DNA of 64,000 bases from NCBI RefSeq assembly GCF_027497495.1, contig NZ_CP114205.1, positions 4,278,001 to 4,342,000 on the forward strand, in the 5' to 3' direction. The position numbers and the translations under genes are program-made. Source of the DNA: Streptomyces tubercidicus. Lineage in GTDB: Bacteria; Actinomycetota; Actinomycetes; Streptomycetales; Streptomycetaceae. Within the stretch, counting starts at the first letter, position 1; each line of letters begins with the position of its first letter. Positions 50,557-59,657 of the stretch are shown here, piece after piece. The notes under the pieces are model-generated. The model was not told the DNA's origin. It ran no database searches and saw only the letters and a list, made by a program, of their open reading frames with translations.

Positions 50557-50584
50557 AGCCCCTTGCGCTATTGCGCCAGGGGCT
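50557..50584. other. stable hairpin in the divergent purA region
   Basis: AGCCCCTTGCGC and GCGCCAGGGGCT pair with one mismatch around a TATT loop. It lies between divergent genes where no terminator is expected, 114 bp before the purA start. It may be a leader attenuator, the end of a small RNA, or an old terminator. Confidence 0.6.
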
Positions 50585-50698
50585 TCGTCTATTCCGGGGC
50601 ACCGGTCCGACGGCTCTAGTGATGACGTACGCGTGAACAGGCACGCCGGCGCCATCCACGCACGTGGGACATGCCCCGCCCGGAAGGGGTGTACGCCT

Positions 50699-51985
50699 GT
50701 GCCCGCACTTGTGCTGCTCGGTGCTCAGTGGGGTGATGAGGGCAAGGGAAAGGCCACCGACCTGCTCGGTGGATCCGTGGACTATGTAGTGCGCTATCAG
50801 GGCGGCAACAACGCCGGCCACACGGTCGTCGTCGGCGACCAGAAGTACGCACTGCACCTTCTCCCTTCCGGAATCCTCTCGCCGGGGTGCACCCCGGTCA
50901 TCGGCAACGGCGTCGTCGTGGACCCGGCGGTCCTGCTCTCCGAGCTGAGCGGACTCAACGAGCGCGGCGTGGACACGTCCAAGCTGCTGCTCAGCGGTAA
51001 CGCGCATCTGATCACGCCGTACAACATCACCGTCGACAAGGTGACGGAACGGTTCCTCGGCAAGCGGAAGATCGGCACCACCGGCCGCGGTATCGGCCCG
51101 ACCTACGCCGACAAGATCAACCGCGTCGGTATCCGGGTGCAGGACCTCTACGACGAGTCGATCCTCATCCAGAAGGTCGAGGCGGCCCTTGAGGTCAAGA
51201 ACCAGCTCCTCACCAAGCTCTACAACCGCCGCGCCATCGAGGCCGGCCAGGTCGTCGAGGAGCTGCTGGGCTACGCCGACCAGATCAAGGGCTATGTCGC
51301 CGACACCACCCTGATCCTCAACAAGGCGCTGGACGACGACAAGGTCGTGCTCTTCGAGGGCGGCCAGGGCACGCTGCTGGACATCGACCACGGCACGTAC
51401 CCCTTCGTCACGTCCTCGAACCCGACCGCGGGCGGCGCCTGCACGGGTGCGGGCGTCGGCCCCACGAAGATCAGCCGGGTCATCGGCATCCTCAAGGCCT
51501 ATACGACGCGCGTCGGCGCCGGTCCGTTCCCGACCGAGCTGTTCGACGAGGACGGCGAGGCACTGCGCCGCATCGGCGGCGAGCGCGGTGTGACCACCGG
51601 CCGGGACCGCCGCTGCGGCTGGTTCGACGCGGTCATCGCCCGCTACGCGACCCGCGTCAACGGTCTGACGGACTTCTTCCTCACCAAGCTCGACGTGCTC
51701 ACCGGCTGGGAGCAGATCCCGGTCTGTGTCGCGTACGAGATCGACGGCAAGCGGGTCGAGGAACTGCCGTACTCGCAGACCGACTTCCACCACGCCAAGC
51801 CGGTCTACGAGATGCTCCCGGGCTGGTCCGAGGACATCACCAAGGCCAAGACGTTCGCCGACCTGCCCAAGAACGCCCAGGCGTATGTCAAGGCGCTGGA
51901 GGAGATGTCCGGCGCCCCGATCTCCGCGATCGGCGTCGGCCCCGGCCGCGACGAGACGATCGAGATCAACTCGTTCCTGTCGTAG
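50699..51985 (+). CDS. purA: adenylosuccinate synthetase
   Basis: A 428-aa enzyme of AMP synthesis, joining IMP and Asp with GTP. Landmarks are LLGAQWGDEGKGKATDLLGG, YQGGNNAGHTVVVGD, GTTGRGIGPTYADKINRVGI, FEGGQGTLLDIDHGTYPFVT, GVTTGRDRRCGWFDAV and the C-terminal VGPGRDETIEIN. All catalytic parts are present. GTG 50699 gives the usual start (PALVLLGAQWGDEG). The promoter region holds the hairpin at 50557. A strong terminator follows at 52034. Confidence 0.97.
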   Translation: MPALVLLGAQWGDEGKGKATDLLGGSVDYVVRYQGGNNAGHTVVVGDQKYALHLLPSGILSPGCTPVIGNGVVVDPAVLLSELSGLNERGVDTSKLLLSGNAHLITPYNITVDKVTERFLGKRKIGTTGRGIGPTYADKINRVGIRVQDLYDESILIQKVEAALEVKNQLLTKLYNRRAIEAGQVVEELLGYADQIKGYVADTTLILNKALDDDKVVLFEGGQGTLLDIDHGTYPFVTSSNPTAGGACTGAGVGPTKISRVIGILKAYTTRVGAGPFPTELFDEDGEALRRIGGERGVTTGRDRRCGWFDAVIARYATRVNGLTDFFLTKLDVLTGWEQIPVCVAYEIDGKRVEELPYSQTDFHHAKPVYEMLPGWSEDITKAKTFADLPKNAQAYVKALEEMSGAPISAIGVGPGRDETIEINSFLS

Positions 51986-52033
51986 CGACTCCGCCCGGGG
52001 GACCTGCGCGGTCCCCGGTGCACCGCAGCAGCG

Positions 52034-52070
52034 GCCGCGCGGCTACTTCACCCTGGAGTAGCCGCGCGGC
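52034..52070. terminator. bidirectional terminator of purA and kinase 1
   Basis: GCCGCGCGGCTACT and AGTAGCCGCGCGGC pair perfectly over a 9-nt loop. The stem covers the last codons of the convergent kinase gene, so its final residues (RGYSRVK) are encoded inside the terminator. Confidence 0.9.
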
Positions 52071-53890
52071 TGTTTGTCGTCGCCCAGGAACGCGCGGTGG
52101 AGGGTGCCGTCACCGCTCAGGCTGAGCACGGAGGTGCTGCTCGGGGAGCAGCCGGGCGCGGACCGGTCGACGACCGACGGGCCGACGGTCAGTTTGCCGT
52201 GCTCGGCCGCGTAGAGGCTGGCGTGTGCCGTGCAGTGGCCGTTGCGGCCGATGACGTCCGTGGTGAGGACCCTGCTGCCCGCCGGGGCCTGTCTGATGGT
52301 CAGCCGCTGGCTGCCGTAGCCGTCGTCATCCGTCCGCTGCCAGGTGCCGAGGAAGCCGTCCGGGACGGTGCCGTCGGCCGGGGCGACGCGGTGCAGGGTG
52401 GCGGTGCGCCCGGCCGCGGACCAGGTCAGCGTGGAGTCGCCGCCCTCCTTGAGGGTGTGTTCGCCGAGTGCGGCGCAGCGGCCGGCCGGTACGGACCGGA
52501 CGACCTTGGTGTCCAGCCGGAGCGCCGGGTGCCCGTCCTGCTGGGTGACGGACACCAGCGTGCCGTCGCTGCGGCACTCGTAGGTCGCGCCGAGGCTGGT
52601 GCTGTTCGCCACCACCTCACCGACCTTGCCGTGGCTGATCACGAACCGCCGCTGCTGCCCGGTGGGTTCGCCGTCCCGCAGCACCGGCCCCGACCAGGTG
52701 CCGATATAGCCGGCCGGGATGTCGGACGCGCTGTCCTCGGCGCCCGCACCGCCGCTCAGCACCGGCACCGCGGCGGCGGCCGCGGCGGCCGCGACGACGG
52801 CCGTGGCGGCGAGGGGAAGCCAGCGACGGCGGCGGCGCCGCTCCGGCGCGGTGGGCGGTGGGACCAGGGCCGGAGCGGGCGGGGCCGGTGCCGGCGTGGC
52901 CGGTGCCGTAGCGGCCGGGACCCTGGTGGTCACCGCCGTCGGCGACTGGCCTCCGGGCGGGGTGTCGGTGTCCAGGAGGAGCACGGCGTGCTGCCCCAGG
53001 CTCGCGATCAGCTCGGCCGGCAGCCAGGGCGCGGCCGCCGGGCCGCCGGGCTCCGGCTCCAGGCGCGCGGCGAGCTCCCCGGGGGTGGGCCGCGCCGCCG
53101 GGTCCTTGGCCAGGCAGTCCAGGATCAGTCCGCGGATCCCGTCCGGCGCCGCGGCCAGTTCGGGCTCATCCCGCGCGATCTTGAACATCACCGCGTGCAC
53201 GCCCGAGGCGAGACTGCCGAACGGCTGCTGCCCGGTCGCCGCGTACGCCAGCACCGAGCCCACACAGAACACATCGCTGGCCGGGCCGGCCCGCTGCCCC
53301 GTGACCTGCTCGGGTGACATGAAGCTGGGCGAGCCGAGCACCGTGCCGGCCCGGGTCTGGGTCTCCCCGACCGCGTCCAGCGCCCGTGCGATACCGAAGT
53401 CGATGACCCGCGGTCCGTCGATGGTGAGCAGCACATTGGACGGTTTGAGGTCGCGGTGCACCAGACCGACCCCGTGGATGTCGCGCAGTGCGCAGGCCAG
53501 CCCGTAGGCCAGCCGCCGCAGCGAATGCTCCGGCAGCGGGCCGTAGCTGCCGGTACGGCCGTACGGGAATCCGACGACCTCGCTCAGGGTGGGGCCCGCG
53601 ATATATCCGGTGGCGACCCAGGGGACCGCGGCCTCGGTGTCGGCGTCCAGCACCGGTGCGGTCCAGTGCCCGCCGACCCGCTGCGCGGCCGCGACCTCCC
53701 GCCGGAAGCGGCTCCGGAACTCCTCCTCCGCGGCCAGTTCGGCCTTCACCAGCTTCACGGCGACGGTCCTGCCGCCCTCGGAACGGGCGAGGTAGACCCG
53801 CCCCATCCCGCCGCTGCCGAGACGGCTGAGCAGCCGGTAGTCCCCGATCCACGACGGATCGTCGGCCGTCAGCCCGCGCAGGCCGTCCAT
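52043..53890 (-). CDS. Ser/Thr protein kinase with extracytoplasmic beta domain (kinase 1)
   Basis: A 615-aa receptor-like kinase. Kinase domain (residues 15-275): YRLLSRLGSGGMGRVYLARS, VAVKLVKAELAAEEEF with the ATP lysine, LVHRDLKPSNVLLTIDGPRV with the catalytic Asp near 145, IDFGIARALD, GSPSFMSPEQVTGQRAGPAS. A Pro/Ala-rich juxtamembrane part leads to one membrane span (WLPLAATAVVAAAAAAAAVP). The outer part has two similar beta units (GYIGTWSGPVL and GFLGTWQRTDD). No PASTA repeats. ATG 53888-53890 has GAGGGTG. It is a tandem paralogue of the next gene; the signal is unknown. Confidence 0.9.
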   Translation of the reverse strand: MDGLRGLTADDPSWIGDYRLLSRLGSGGMGRVYLARSEGGRTVAVKLVKAELAAEEEFRSRFRREVAAAQRVGGHWTAPVLDADTEAAVPWVATGYIAGPTLSEVVGFPYGRTGSYGPLPEHSLRRLAYGLACALRDIHGVGLVHRDLKPSNVLLTIDGPRVIDFGIARALDAVGETQTRAGTVLGSPSFMSPEQVTGQRAGPASDVFCVGSVLAYAATGQQPFGSLASGVHAVMFKIARDEPELAAAPDGIRGLILDCLAKDPAARPTPGELAARLEPEPGGPAAAPWLPAELIASLGQHAVLLLDTDTPPGGQSPTAVTTRVPAATAPATPAPAPPAPALVPPPTAPERRRRRRWLPLAATAVVAAAAAAAAVPVLSGGAGAEDSASDIPAGYIGTWSGPVLRDGEPTGQQRRFVISHGKVGEVVANSTSLGATYECRSDGTLVSVTQQDGHPALRLDTKVVRSVPAGRCAALGEHTLKEGGDSTLTWSAAGRTATLHRVAPADGTVPDGFLGTWQRTDDDGYGSQRLTIRQAPAGSRVLTTDVIGRNGHCTAHASLYAAEHGKLTVGPSVVDRSAPGCSPSSTSVLSLSGDGTLHRAFLGDDKQPRGYSRVK

Positions 53891-53998
53891 CCGGCACCCT
53901 CCCCCTCTTCCTTCCGTGTGCCGGAGACACGTTCCGGCAGCAGTCGTCCCTCTGAGCCTAGGCGGCCCTCCAACGCGCCGGGGCCAACAGGCCGTTTG

Positions 53999-55651
53999 TC
54001 ACCCCGCCTTGGTGGCCGTCCCCCCGGCCTTGCGGTACGACAGCGCCCTCCCGTCGTCGGAGATACGGCGCAGCATGCCGTCCACCAGCTCCAGGGTGCT
54101 CGGCTCGCCGGGGCTACAGCTGTCGTGCGGTCCGGAGACCACCGTGGACGGGCCGAGGCGGATCGGGGGGCCCGCGTCGGTCAGGGTGGCCGCGAAGGTG
54201 CAGCGGTAGGACTCGCCGGTCGCCGTCATGGTCAGCACGGTGTCCCCGGTCGTGCCCTGGGTGAGCGTCAGGCGCCGGCCGTTGAGGGCGGAGCCGCCGA
54301 GGGTGGTCTCCCAGGTGCCCAGATAGGCCGCGGGCAGGCCCCCGTGCGCGGCGGCCTGCGCCGCGGTCCCGCCGTCCTTCGCCGCTACGCCGTCGCCGCC
54401 CCTGCTCAGCATGGCGTACGCGGTGGCCCCACCCGCCCCGACCAGGGCCACCGCGACCGCGGTGGCCAGGGCGGCACCGGCCGCGCGGCGGCGGCGTGGT
54501 GCGGGTTCCGGGGCCGCTGTCGCGTGGTCGTGGGGGCCGGGGCCAGGGGACGGCGTCGCCGGAGTGTGGTCCGCGAGGGTCGTACGCGAGAGGGCCGCGG
54601 ACGGCGCGTCCGTCCCGTAACCGCCCTGCGCGCGCCCCTCGTTCGCCATGTGCCCCTGCGGTGCCTCGTCCTGCGGGTCCTCCGCGTCCAGCAGCTCCAC
54701 GGCATGCCGTCCCAGCCGGGCGATCAGCGTCCCCGGCAGCCAGGGCTCGTCGTCGGTGCCCGGCCCGCCCGCGGCGCCGCCCTCCGCCTGGGCCACCAAC
54801 TGGGCGGGCGTGGGCCGCTGTTCCGGGTCCTTGTTCAGGCATCCGGCGATCAGTGCGCGCAGCCCCTCGGGCACCCCGGAGAGGTCCGGCTCCTCCTGGG
54901 CGATGCGGAACATCACCGCGGGCGCGAGGCTGTCGGCCGTGCCGAACGGCTGCCGTCCGGTCGCCGCGTAGGCGAGCACGGACCCGAGGCAGAAGACATC
55001 GCAGGCCGGGGTCAGTTGGTCGCCGTGGACCTGCTCCGGCGACATGAAGCCCGGCGAGCCGATCGAGGCGCCGGTACGTGTCACCCCGCTGCTGGTGACG
55101 CCCTCCAGCGCGCGTGCGATACCGAAGTCGATGACCCGCGGCCCGTCGATGGTGAGCAGCACATTCGACGGCTTGAGGTCGCGGTGGATGATCCCGGCGG
55201 CGTGGATCGCGCCCAGCGCACGGGCCAGCCCGGCGGCCAGGATCCGTACGCTCCGCTCGGGCAGCGGAGTACCGCTGCCGACGACCCGCTGGAGAGAGGG
55301 GCCCGCGATATAACCCGTGGCGACCCAGGGGGTCTCGGCCTCGGTGTCGGCGTCCAGGACGGGCGCCGTCCACTCCCCGCCGACCCGCTGCGCGGCCCGT
55401 ACCTCCCGCCGGAAGCGGGTCCGGAACTCCTCCTGGCCGGCCAGCTCCGCGCGCACCAGCTTGACCGCGACCGTGCGGCCGCGGTCCGAACGGGCCAGGA
55501 ACACCCGGCCCATACCGCCCTCGCCGAGCCGCCCGAGCAGGCGGTAGTCCCCGATCCGCACCGGGTCCTGCGCCCGCAGCGGCCGCAGCACTCCGTGCCG
55601 CGCCGCGCGCCCCGACCCTTCCTGCTGCCCAGCGAGTATCAGCCGTTCCAC
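53999..55651 (-). CDS. Ser/Thr protein kinase with extracytoplasmic beta domain (kinase 2)
   Basis: A 550-aa paralogue of kinase 1. Kinase domain: YRLLGRLGEGGMGRVFLARS, VAVKLVRAELAGQEEF, IIHRDLKPSNVLLTIDGPRV (catalytic Asp near 154), IDFGIARALEGVTSS, GSPGFMSPEQVHGDQLTPA. After a linker rich in Pro and Gly comes one membrane span (AAGAALATAVAVALVGAGGA) and a single outer beta unit (AYLGTWETTLGGSALNGRRL, LTQGTTGDTVLTMTATGES, CSPGEPSTLELVDGMLRRIS). GTG 55651 is likely; GTG 55591 is possible. It ends 108 bp before kinase 1 starts, so the pair may be one transcript. Confidence 0.9.
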   Translation of the reverse strand: MERLILAGQQEGSGRAARHGVLRPLRAQDPVRIGDYRLLGRLGEGGMGRVFLARSDRGRTVAVKLVRAELAGQEEFRTRFRREVRAAQRVGGEWTAPVLDADTEAETPWVATGYIAGPSLQRVVGSGTPLPERSVRILAAGLARALGAIHAAGIIHRDLKPSNVLLTIDGPRVIDFGIARALEGVTSSGVTRTGASIGSPGFMSPEQVHGDQLTPACDVFCLGSVLAYAATGRQPFGTADSLAPAVMFRIAQEEPDLSGVPEGLRALIAGCLNKDPEQRPTPAQLVAQAEGGAAGGPGTDDEPWLPGTLIARLGRHAVELLDAEDPQDEAPQGHMANEGRAQGGYGTDAPSAALSRTTLADHTPATPSPGPGPHDHATAAPEPAPRRRRAAGAALATAVAVALVGAGGATAYAMLSRGGDGVAAKDGGTAAQAAAHGGLPAAYLGTWETTLGGSALNGRRLTLTQGTTGDTVLTMTATGESYRCTFAATLTDAGPPIRLGPSTVVSGPHDSCSPGEPSTLELVDGMLRRISDDGRALSYRKAGGTATKAG

Positions 55652-55876
55652 AATCCCGTCGCCCTTCCCCCCGAAGCCGCCAGTGGACGAGTGGACGCCG
55701 GTGTCTTCGCACCCGGTGGTGCCCGCGGCCTCTCGTCGGCGGTGAGGATATCGAGCGTCCGCCCCGCCCCCGCAGGCCCGTACGCCCCTTAATGGGCAAT
55801 TCGCCCCGGCGGCAATCGTACTCCTGCCCGAACTGGCCGCCCACTATGGCGGCTTGGCCCCGCCGTCCGCACCCCG

Positions 55877-56021
55877 TCAGACCTTGACGGCGTAGACGAT
55901 GAGGTTGTCCACCGGGTGCCCCTGGGCGTTGAACGCGCCGTCGCAGGTGATCAGCCGCAGCGCACGGTCCGGAGTGCGGCCGTAGACCCGCTCGGTGGGG
56001 AACGCCTTCTTGCCGTGGAGA
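55877..56021 (-). pseudogene. class F sortase, C-terminal remnant
   Basis: The frame ending at the TGA at 55877-55879 reads LHGKKAFPTERVYG, RTPDRALRLITCDGAF and DNLIVYAVKV. This is the end of an actinomycete class F sortase, with the catalytic Cys in LITC and the surrounding strand. No sortase start, catalytic His or signal anchor is present upstream. The frame runs directly into another gene fragment. Non-functional. Confidence 0.75.
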
Positions 56022-56460
56022 GGTCGAAGCCCGGCACGGTGGCGCCGCCGGTGTCGCCGATGAACAGCAGCGCGGGCGAGGCGACATACGAACTGAGCTG
56101 CTCACGGCGGGCGGTGCCGACGCAGGAGGCGATGGCCCGGTCGCCCTCGGCGTCGCCCGGGGGCACCGCGACCTCAACGCCCTCGCGGGAGGTGGGCACC
56201 GGCCGGGGCGTGCCCCTCTCCGAGGGCGCGGGCTGTTTCAGGCCCTGGCCCCAGGAGAGGTCGGGCTTCAGCTGGACGGCTGCCCGGCCCTGCCGCTTGA
56301 GGCAGGCGTTGGCGAGCTGGTTGAGGGCGCCGAGCGCCTTGCGCTCCGTCGCCGTGGGGGCGTCCAGGTCCTCGGACCCGCACCGGGAGCTCTGGAGCCG
56401 GTCGGGATCGTTGCCCACCATCTGGATCCTGGGCCGTCCGCTCGGGCTCGCGACCACGTC
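56019..56460 (-). pseudogene. truncated hypothetical protein fused to sortase end
   Basis: The frame reads VVASPSGRPRIQMVGNDPDR, ERKALGALNQLANACLKRQG, VEVAVPPGDAEGDRAIASCV and SPALLFIGDTGGATVPGFDL up to the junction near 56020, where it enters the sortase remnant out of frame. The open frame extends upstream to about 56540 without a good start codon. It has two Cys and looks like a secreted protein. The 3' end is lost through the same deletion that removed most of the sortase gene. Confidence 0.55.
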
Positions 56461-56660
56461 CGAGGCGATCCCCGACGGGGTTCGAAAACGGCGGGCCGTC
56501 GCCGACGCGAGGGCCGCGATTCCGGACAGAGTGTCCGCGAGCCGTGGGTGGAGTCACACACACTGTCGGTACCGGCCACCGATCCGTGATCCCTAGTCTG
56601 AGGGCGTTCGCCGCGCCCATCCCCCGGCGGACCCGAGCGACCCGATCCGAGGTACTGACC

Positions 56661-58031
56661 GTGACCACGACGCCCTCCGCCTCCGCCGCCGACCCTGCTG
56701 CCGGGGCAGCAGTGAAGGCCGCCGACCGCGCGCACGTCTTCCACTCCTGGTCCGCGCAGGGCCTGATCGACCCGCTGCCGATCGCCGGCGCCGAGGGGTC
56801 GTACTTCTGGGACTACGACGGCAACCGCTACCTCGACTTCTCCTCCCAGCTGGTCAACACCAACATCGGCCACCAGCACCCCAAGGTCGTCGCGGCGATC
56901 CAGGAGCAGGCCGCGAAGCTGTGCACCATCGCGCCCGGATTCGCGGTGGACGTCCGGTCCGAGGCCGCCCGGTTGGTCGCCGAGCGCACCCCCGGCGACC
57001 TCGACAAGATCTTCTTCACCAACGGCGGCGCGGAGGCCGTGGAGAACGCGGTCCGGATGGCCCGGCTGCACACCGGCCGCGCCAAGGTGCTCTCCGCCTA
57101 CCGCTCGTACCACGGCGCCACCGCCACCGCGATCAACCTGACCGGCGACCCGCGCCGCTGGCCCTCGGACACCGCCTCGTCCGGTGTCGTCCACTTCTGG
57201 GGCCCGTTCCTCTACCGCTCCGCCTTCCACGCCGAGACCGAGCAGCAGGAGTGCGAGCGCGCCCTCGCGCACCTGGAACAGACCATCGCCTTCGAGGGCC
57301 CGCAGTCCATCGCGGCGATCATCCTGGAGACCGTCCCCGGCACCGCCGGCATCATGGTGCCGCCGCCCGGCTACCTCGCCGGCGTCCGCGAGATCTGCGA
57401 CCGGCACGGCATCGTCTTCATCCTGGACGAGGTCATGGCGGGCTTCGGCCGCACCGGCGCCTGGTTCGCCGCCGACCACTTCGGCGTCACCCCCGACCTG
57501 CTGACCTTCGCCAAGGGCGTCAACTCCGGCTATGTCCCGCTCGGCGGTGTCGCGATCAGCGCCGAGATCGCCGCCACCTTCGACCAGCGCCCCTACCCGG
57601 GCGGACTGACCTACTCCGGCCACCCGCTGGCCTGCGCCTCCGCCGTCGCCACCATGAACGCGATGGCCGAGGAGCGGATCGTGGAGAACGCCGCCGACAT
57701 CGGTGAACGGGTCATCGGCCCGGCGCTGCGCGAGATCGCCGAGCGCCACCCCTCGGTCGGCGAGGTCCGCGGTATGGGCGTCTTCTGGGCCCTGGACCTG
57801 GTCCGGAACAAGGAGACCCGCGAGCCGCTGGTCCCGTACAACGCCTCGGGCGCCGCCAACGCCCCGATGGCCGAATTCGCGGCGGCCTGCAAGCGCGGCG
57901 GTATCTGGCCGTTCGTGAACATGAACCGGACGCATGTCGTCCCGGCCTGCACGATCACCGAGGCCGAGGCCAAGGAGGGCCTGGCCGCCCTCGACGAGGC
58001 CCTGGCGGCGGCCGACGCCCACACCGTCTGA
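56661..58031 (+). CDS. class III aminotransferase (aspartate aminotransferase family)
   Basis: A 456-aa PLP enzyme. Landmarks are GSYFWDYDGNRYLDFSSQLV, FFTNGGAEAVENAVRMARLH, YRSYHGATATAINLTGDPRR, FILDEVMAGFGRTGAWFAAD and the PLP lysine in LLTFAKGVNSGYVPLGGVAI (about Lys285). It most resembles omega-amino acid-pyruvate and taurine-type transaminases. GTG 56661 is chosen for its TTTPSASA start and lack of upstream homology. The GntR-family gene that follows on the same strand may control it. The natural amine is unknown. Confidence 0.88.
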   Translation: MTTTPSASAADPAAGAAVKAADRAHVFHSWSAQGLIDPLPIAGAEGSYFWDYDGNRYLDFSSQLVNTNIGHQHPKVVAAIQEQAAKLCTIAPGFAVDVRSEAARLVAERTPGDLDKIFFTNGGAEAVENAVRMARLHTGRAKVLSAYRSYHGATATAINLTGDPRRWPSDTASSGVVHFWGPFLYRSAFHAETEQQECERALAHLEQTIAFEGPQSIAAIILETVPGTAGIMVPPPGYLAGVREICDRHGIVFILDEVMAGFGRTGAWFAADHFGVTPDLLTFAKGVNSGYVPLGGVAISAEIAATFDQRPYPGGLTYSGHPLACASAVATMNAMAEERIVENAADIGERVIGPALREIAERHPSVGEVRGMGVFWALDLVRNKETREPLVPYNASGAANAPMAEFAAACKRGGIWPFVNMNRTHVVPACTITEAEAKEGLAALDEALAAADAHTV

Positions 58032-58193
58032 GTCCGGTGCCGGGTCCGCCCGGCACCCGGAACCGCAGGTCACGGGCGTGCCACAGGGCATGCTCACGGC
58101 AACCTCGGGCAGCGGCCCGGTGCGGCCCTCGCCTATCGTGGGCGGGGGCCGCACCCACCTGCGCGGTCAGGCACGTCGAAGGAGACGCACACG

Positions 58194-58871
58194 ATGGCCG
58201 CCGGCGGAGACAGCTCAGTCATACGACGCAGCACCCTGCGCCAGCAGATCGCCGACGCCCTGCGCGACGAGGTCCTGGCCGCCCGGCTGCCGTCCGGCCA
58301 CCCCTTCACCGTCAAGGAGATCGCCGAGCAGTACGGCGTCTCCGCCACCCCGGTGCGCGAGGCGCTGCTGGACCTGTGCGCCCAGGGCCTGCTCGACGTC
58401 GAACAGCACCGCGGCTTCAAGGTGCACGCCTTCACCGCCGACGACTTCCGCGCCATGGTCGAGGCCCGCACCCTGATCATCGAGGGCATCTTCCGCAGCG
58501 GCGCCGACCAGGCGCTGCGCGCCACCGCCGCGGGCGTGCTGATCTCCATCCGGCGCCGCGCCGACGAGGCCGCACGGGCCGCACGGGCCGGCGACCTGGA
58601 CGTCCTGATCGGCTATGACCTGCGCTTCTGGCGCGAACTGAGCGGCATCGTGAACAACCCCTACATCAGCGACTTCCTCGACCGGATCCGCGTCCAGACC
58701 TGGATGTTCGCGGTACCGCTGCTGCGCCGCCAACGCGACCTCAAGGGGCTGCTGTGGCACGGCCACTGCGCGCTGGCCGACGCCCTGATCCAGCACGACC
58801 TGGCCGCCGCCCAGCGGCTGATCGCCGAGTACAACGAGCACTCCCTCGCTCTCGTCGGAACGCGCGGCTAG
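58194..58871 (+). CDS. GntR/FadR-family transcriptional regulator
   Basis: A 225-aa regulator. The N-terminal winged helix is LRQQIADALRDEVLAARLPS, then GHPFTVKEIAEQYGVSATPV with REALLDLCAQGLLDVEQHRG. The C-terminal FCD domain is all-helical (ARTLIIEGIFRSGADQAL, YDLRFWRELSGIVNNPYISD, LWHGHCALADALIQHDLAAA), where FCD proteins bind small carboxylates or amino acids with a metal. ATG 58194 follows AAGGAGACGC. Its position behind the aminotransferase suggests it senses that enzyme's substrate. Confidence 0.88.
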   Translation: MAAGGDSSVIRRSTLRQQIADALRDEVLAARLPSGHPFTVKEIAEQYGVSATPVREALLDLCAQGLLDVEQHRGFKVHAFTADDFRAMVEARTLIIEGIFRSGADQALRATAAGVLISIRRRADEAARAARAGDLDVLIGYDLRFWRELSGIVNNPYISDFLDRIRVQTWMFAVPLLRRQRDLKGLLWHGHCALADALIQHDLAAAQRLIAEYNEHSLALVGTRG

Positions 58872-58966
58872 CACTACGCTGTCCCGACCATCGGCCGTAA
58901 TGGGCCGTACCCGTAGCTGTACGTGCGCCGGTGCCCCCGTCCCCGACCGGAAGCGAGCCCACACCC

Positions 58967-59617
58967 GTGGCATGTGACCTGTGGCTGGTACCCCTCGTCG
59001 ATGTGCTGTGCCACAGCCCCGACAACCCGTTCTCCGAAGAGATCGCCGCCTACGACAAGGCCCTGACGGAAGCGGGCCTGCCACCGGTCCCGGTCTTCAG
59101 CTATATGCCCGGCCTCTCCGGTGACGTCGCCCCCGTCGCCGGCTTCGACTACGACGCCCTGCACTTCCTGCGCCGCGCCTACCTGCTGCGCCTGTGCGGC
59201 CTGGAGGTCACGCCGGTCGACGAACTGGGCGGCGACTACGAGCAGTTGCTGGAGATGTTCGAGACCACCGCGCAGCAGTCCCACCTGGTCTGGCACTACG
59301 ACCACGCGGGCGCCTACGTCCCCGTCGACTTCCCGCACCCCCTCGCCAACGACGAACTCCTGGAGGGCGGCGGCCCACTGGGCTCCTCCCACGGCCTGCT
59401 CCGCGACCTGGAACTCGTCGCCCCCTCCCTGGGCATCGACCCGGCCAATCCCCCCGCCGCCCCCGCCCCACCCGCAGGCCCCACCTCCCTGGAGGAACGC
59501 GCAACCGCCGCCCCCCTGGACAACAACCCCTTCGCCCGAGAACGCCACGTCTGGCTGGGCCTCCACGCCGCCGCCACCCGAAGCCTGGCCCAGGGCTCCA
59601 TGATCGTCTTCAGCTAG
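58967..59617 (+). CDS. hypothetical protein, 216 aa
   Basis: A soluble protein without a recognised domain. It begins ACDLWLVPLVDVLCHSPDNP and has YDALHFLRRAYLLRLCGLEV, YEQLLEMFETTAQQSHLVWH and ASSHGLLR-like helices, so it is mainly helical. A Pro-rich linker (PPAAPAPPAGP) precedes a C-terminal HVWLGLHAAATRSLAQGSMI segment. GTG 58967 is chosen with GGAAGCGAG upstream; GTG 58931 is possible. Codon usage is normal. The dispersed hairpin element starts about 40 bp after its stop. Confidence 0.65.
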   Translation: MACDLWLVPLVDVLCHSPDNPFSEEIAAYDKALTEAGLPPVPVFSYMPGLSGDVAPVAGFDYDALHFLRRAYLLRLCGLEVTPVDELGGDYEQLLEMFETTAQQSHLVWHYDHAGAYVPVDFPHPLANDELLEGGGPLGSSHGLLRDLELVAPSLGIDPANPPAAPAPPAGPTSLEERATAAPLDNNPFARERHVWLGLHAAATRSLAQGSMIVFS

Positions 59618-59657
59618 CCCCCAGCCCACCGGCGTGCACCCCCACCAAGGTTTTTCC

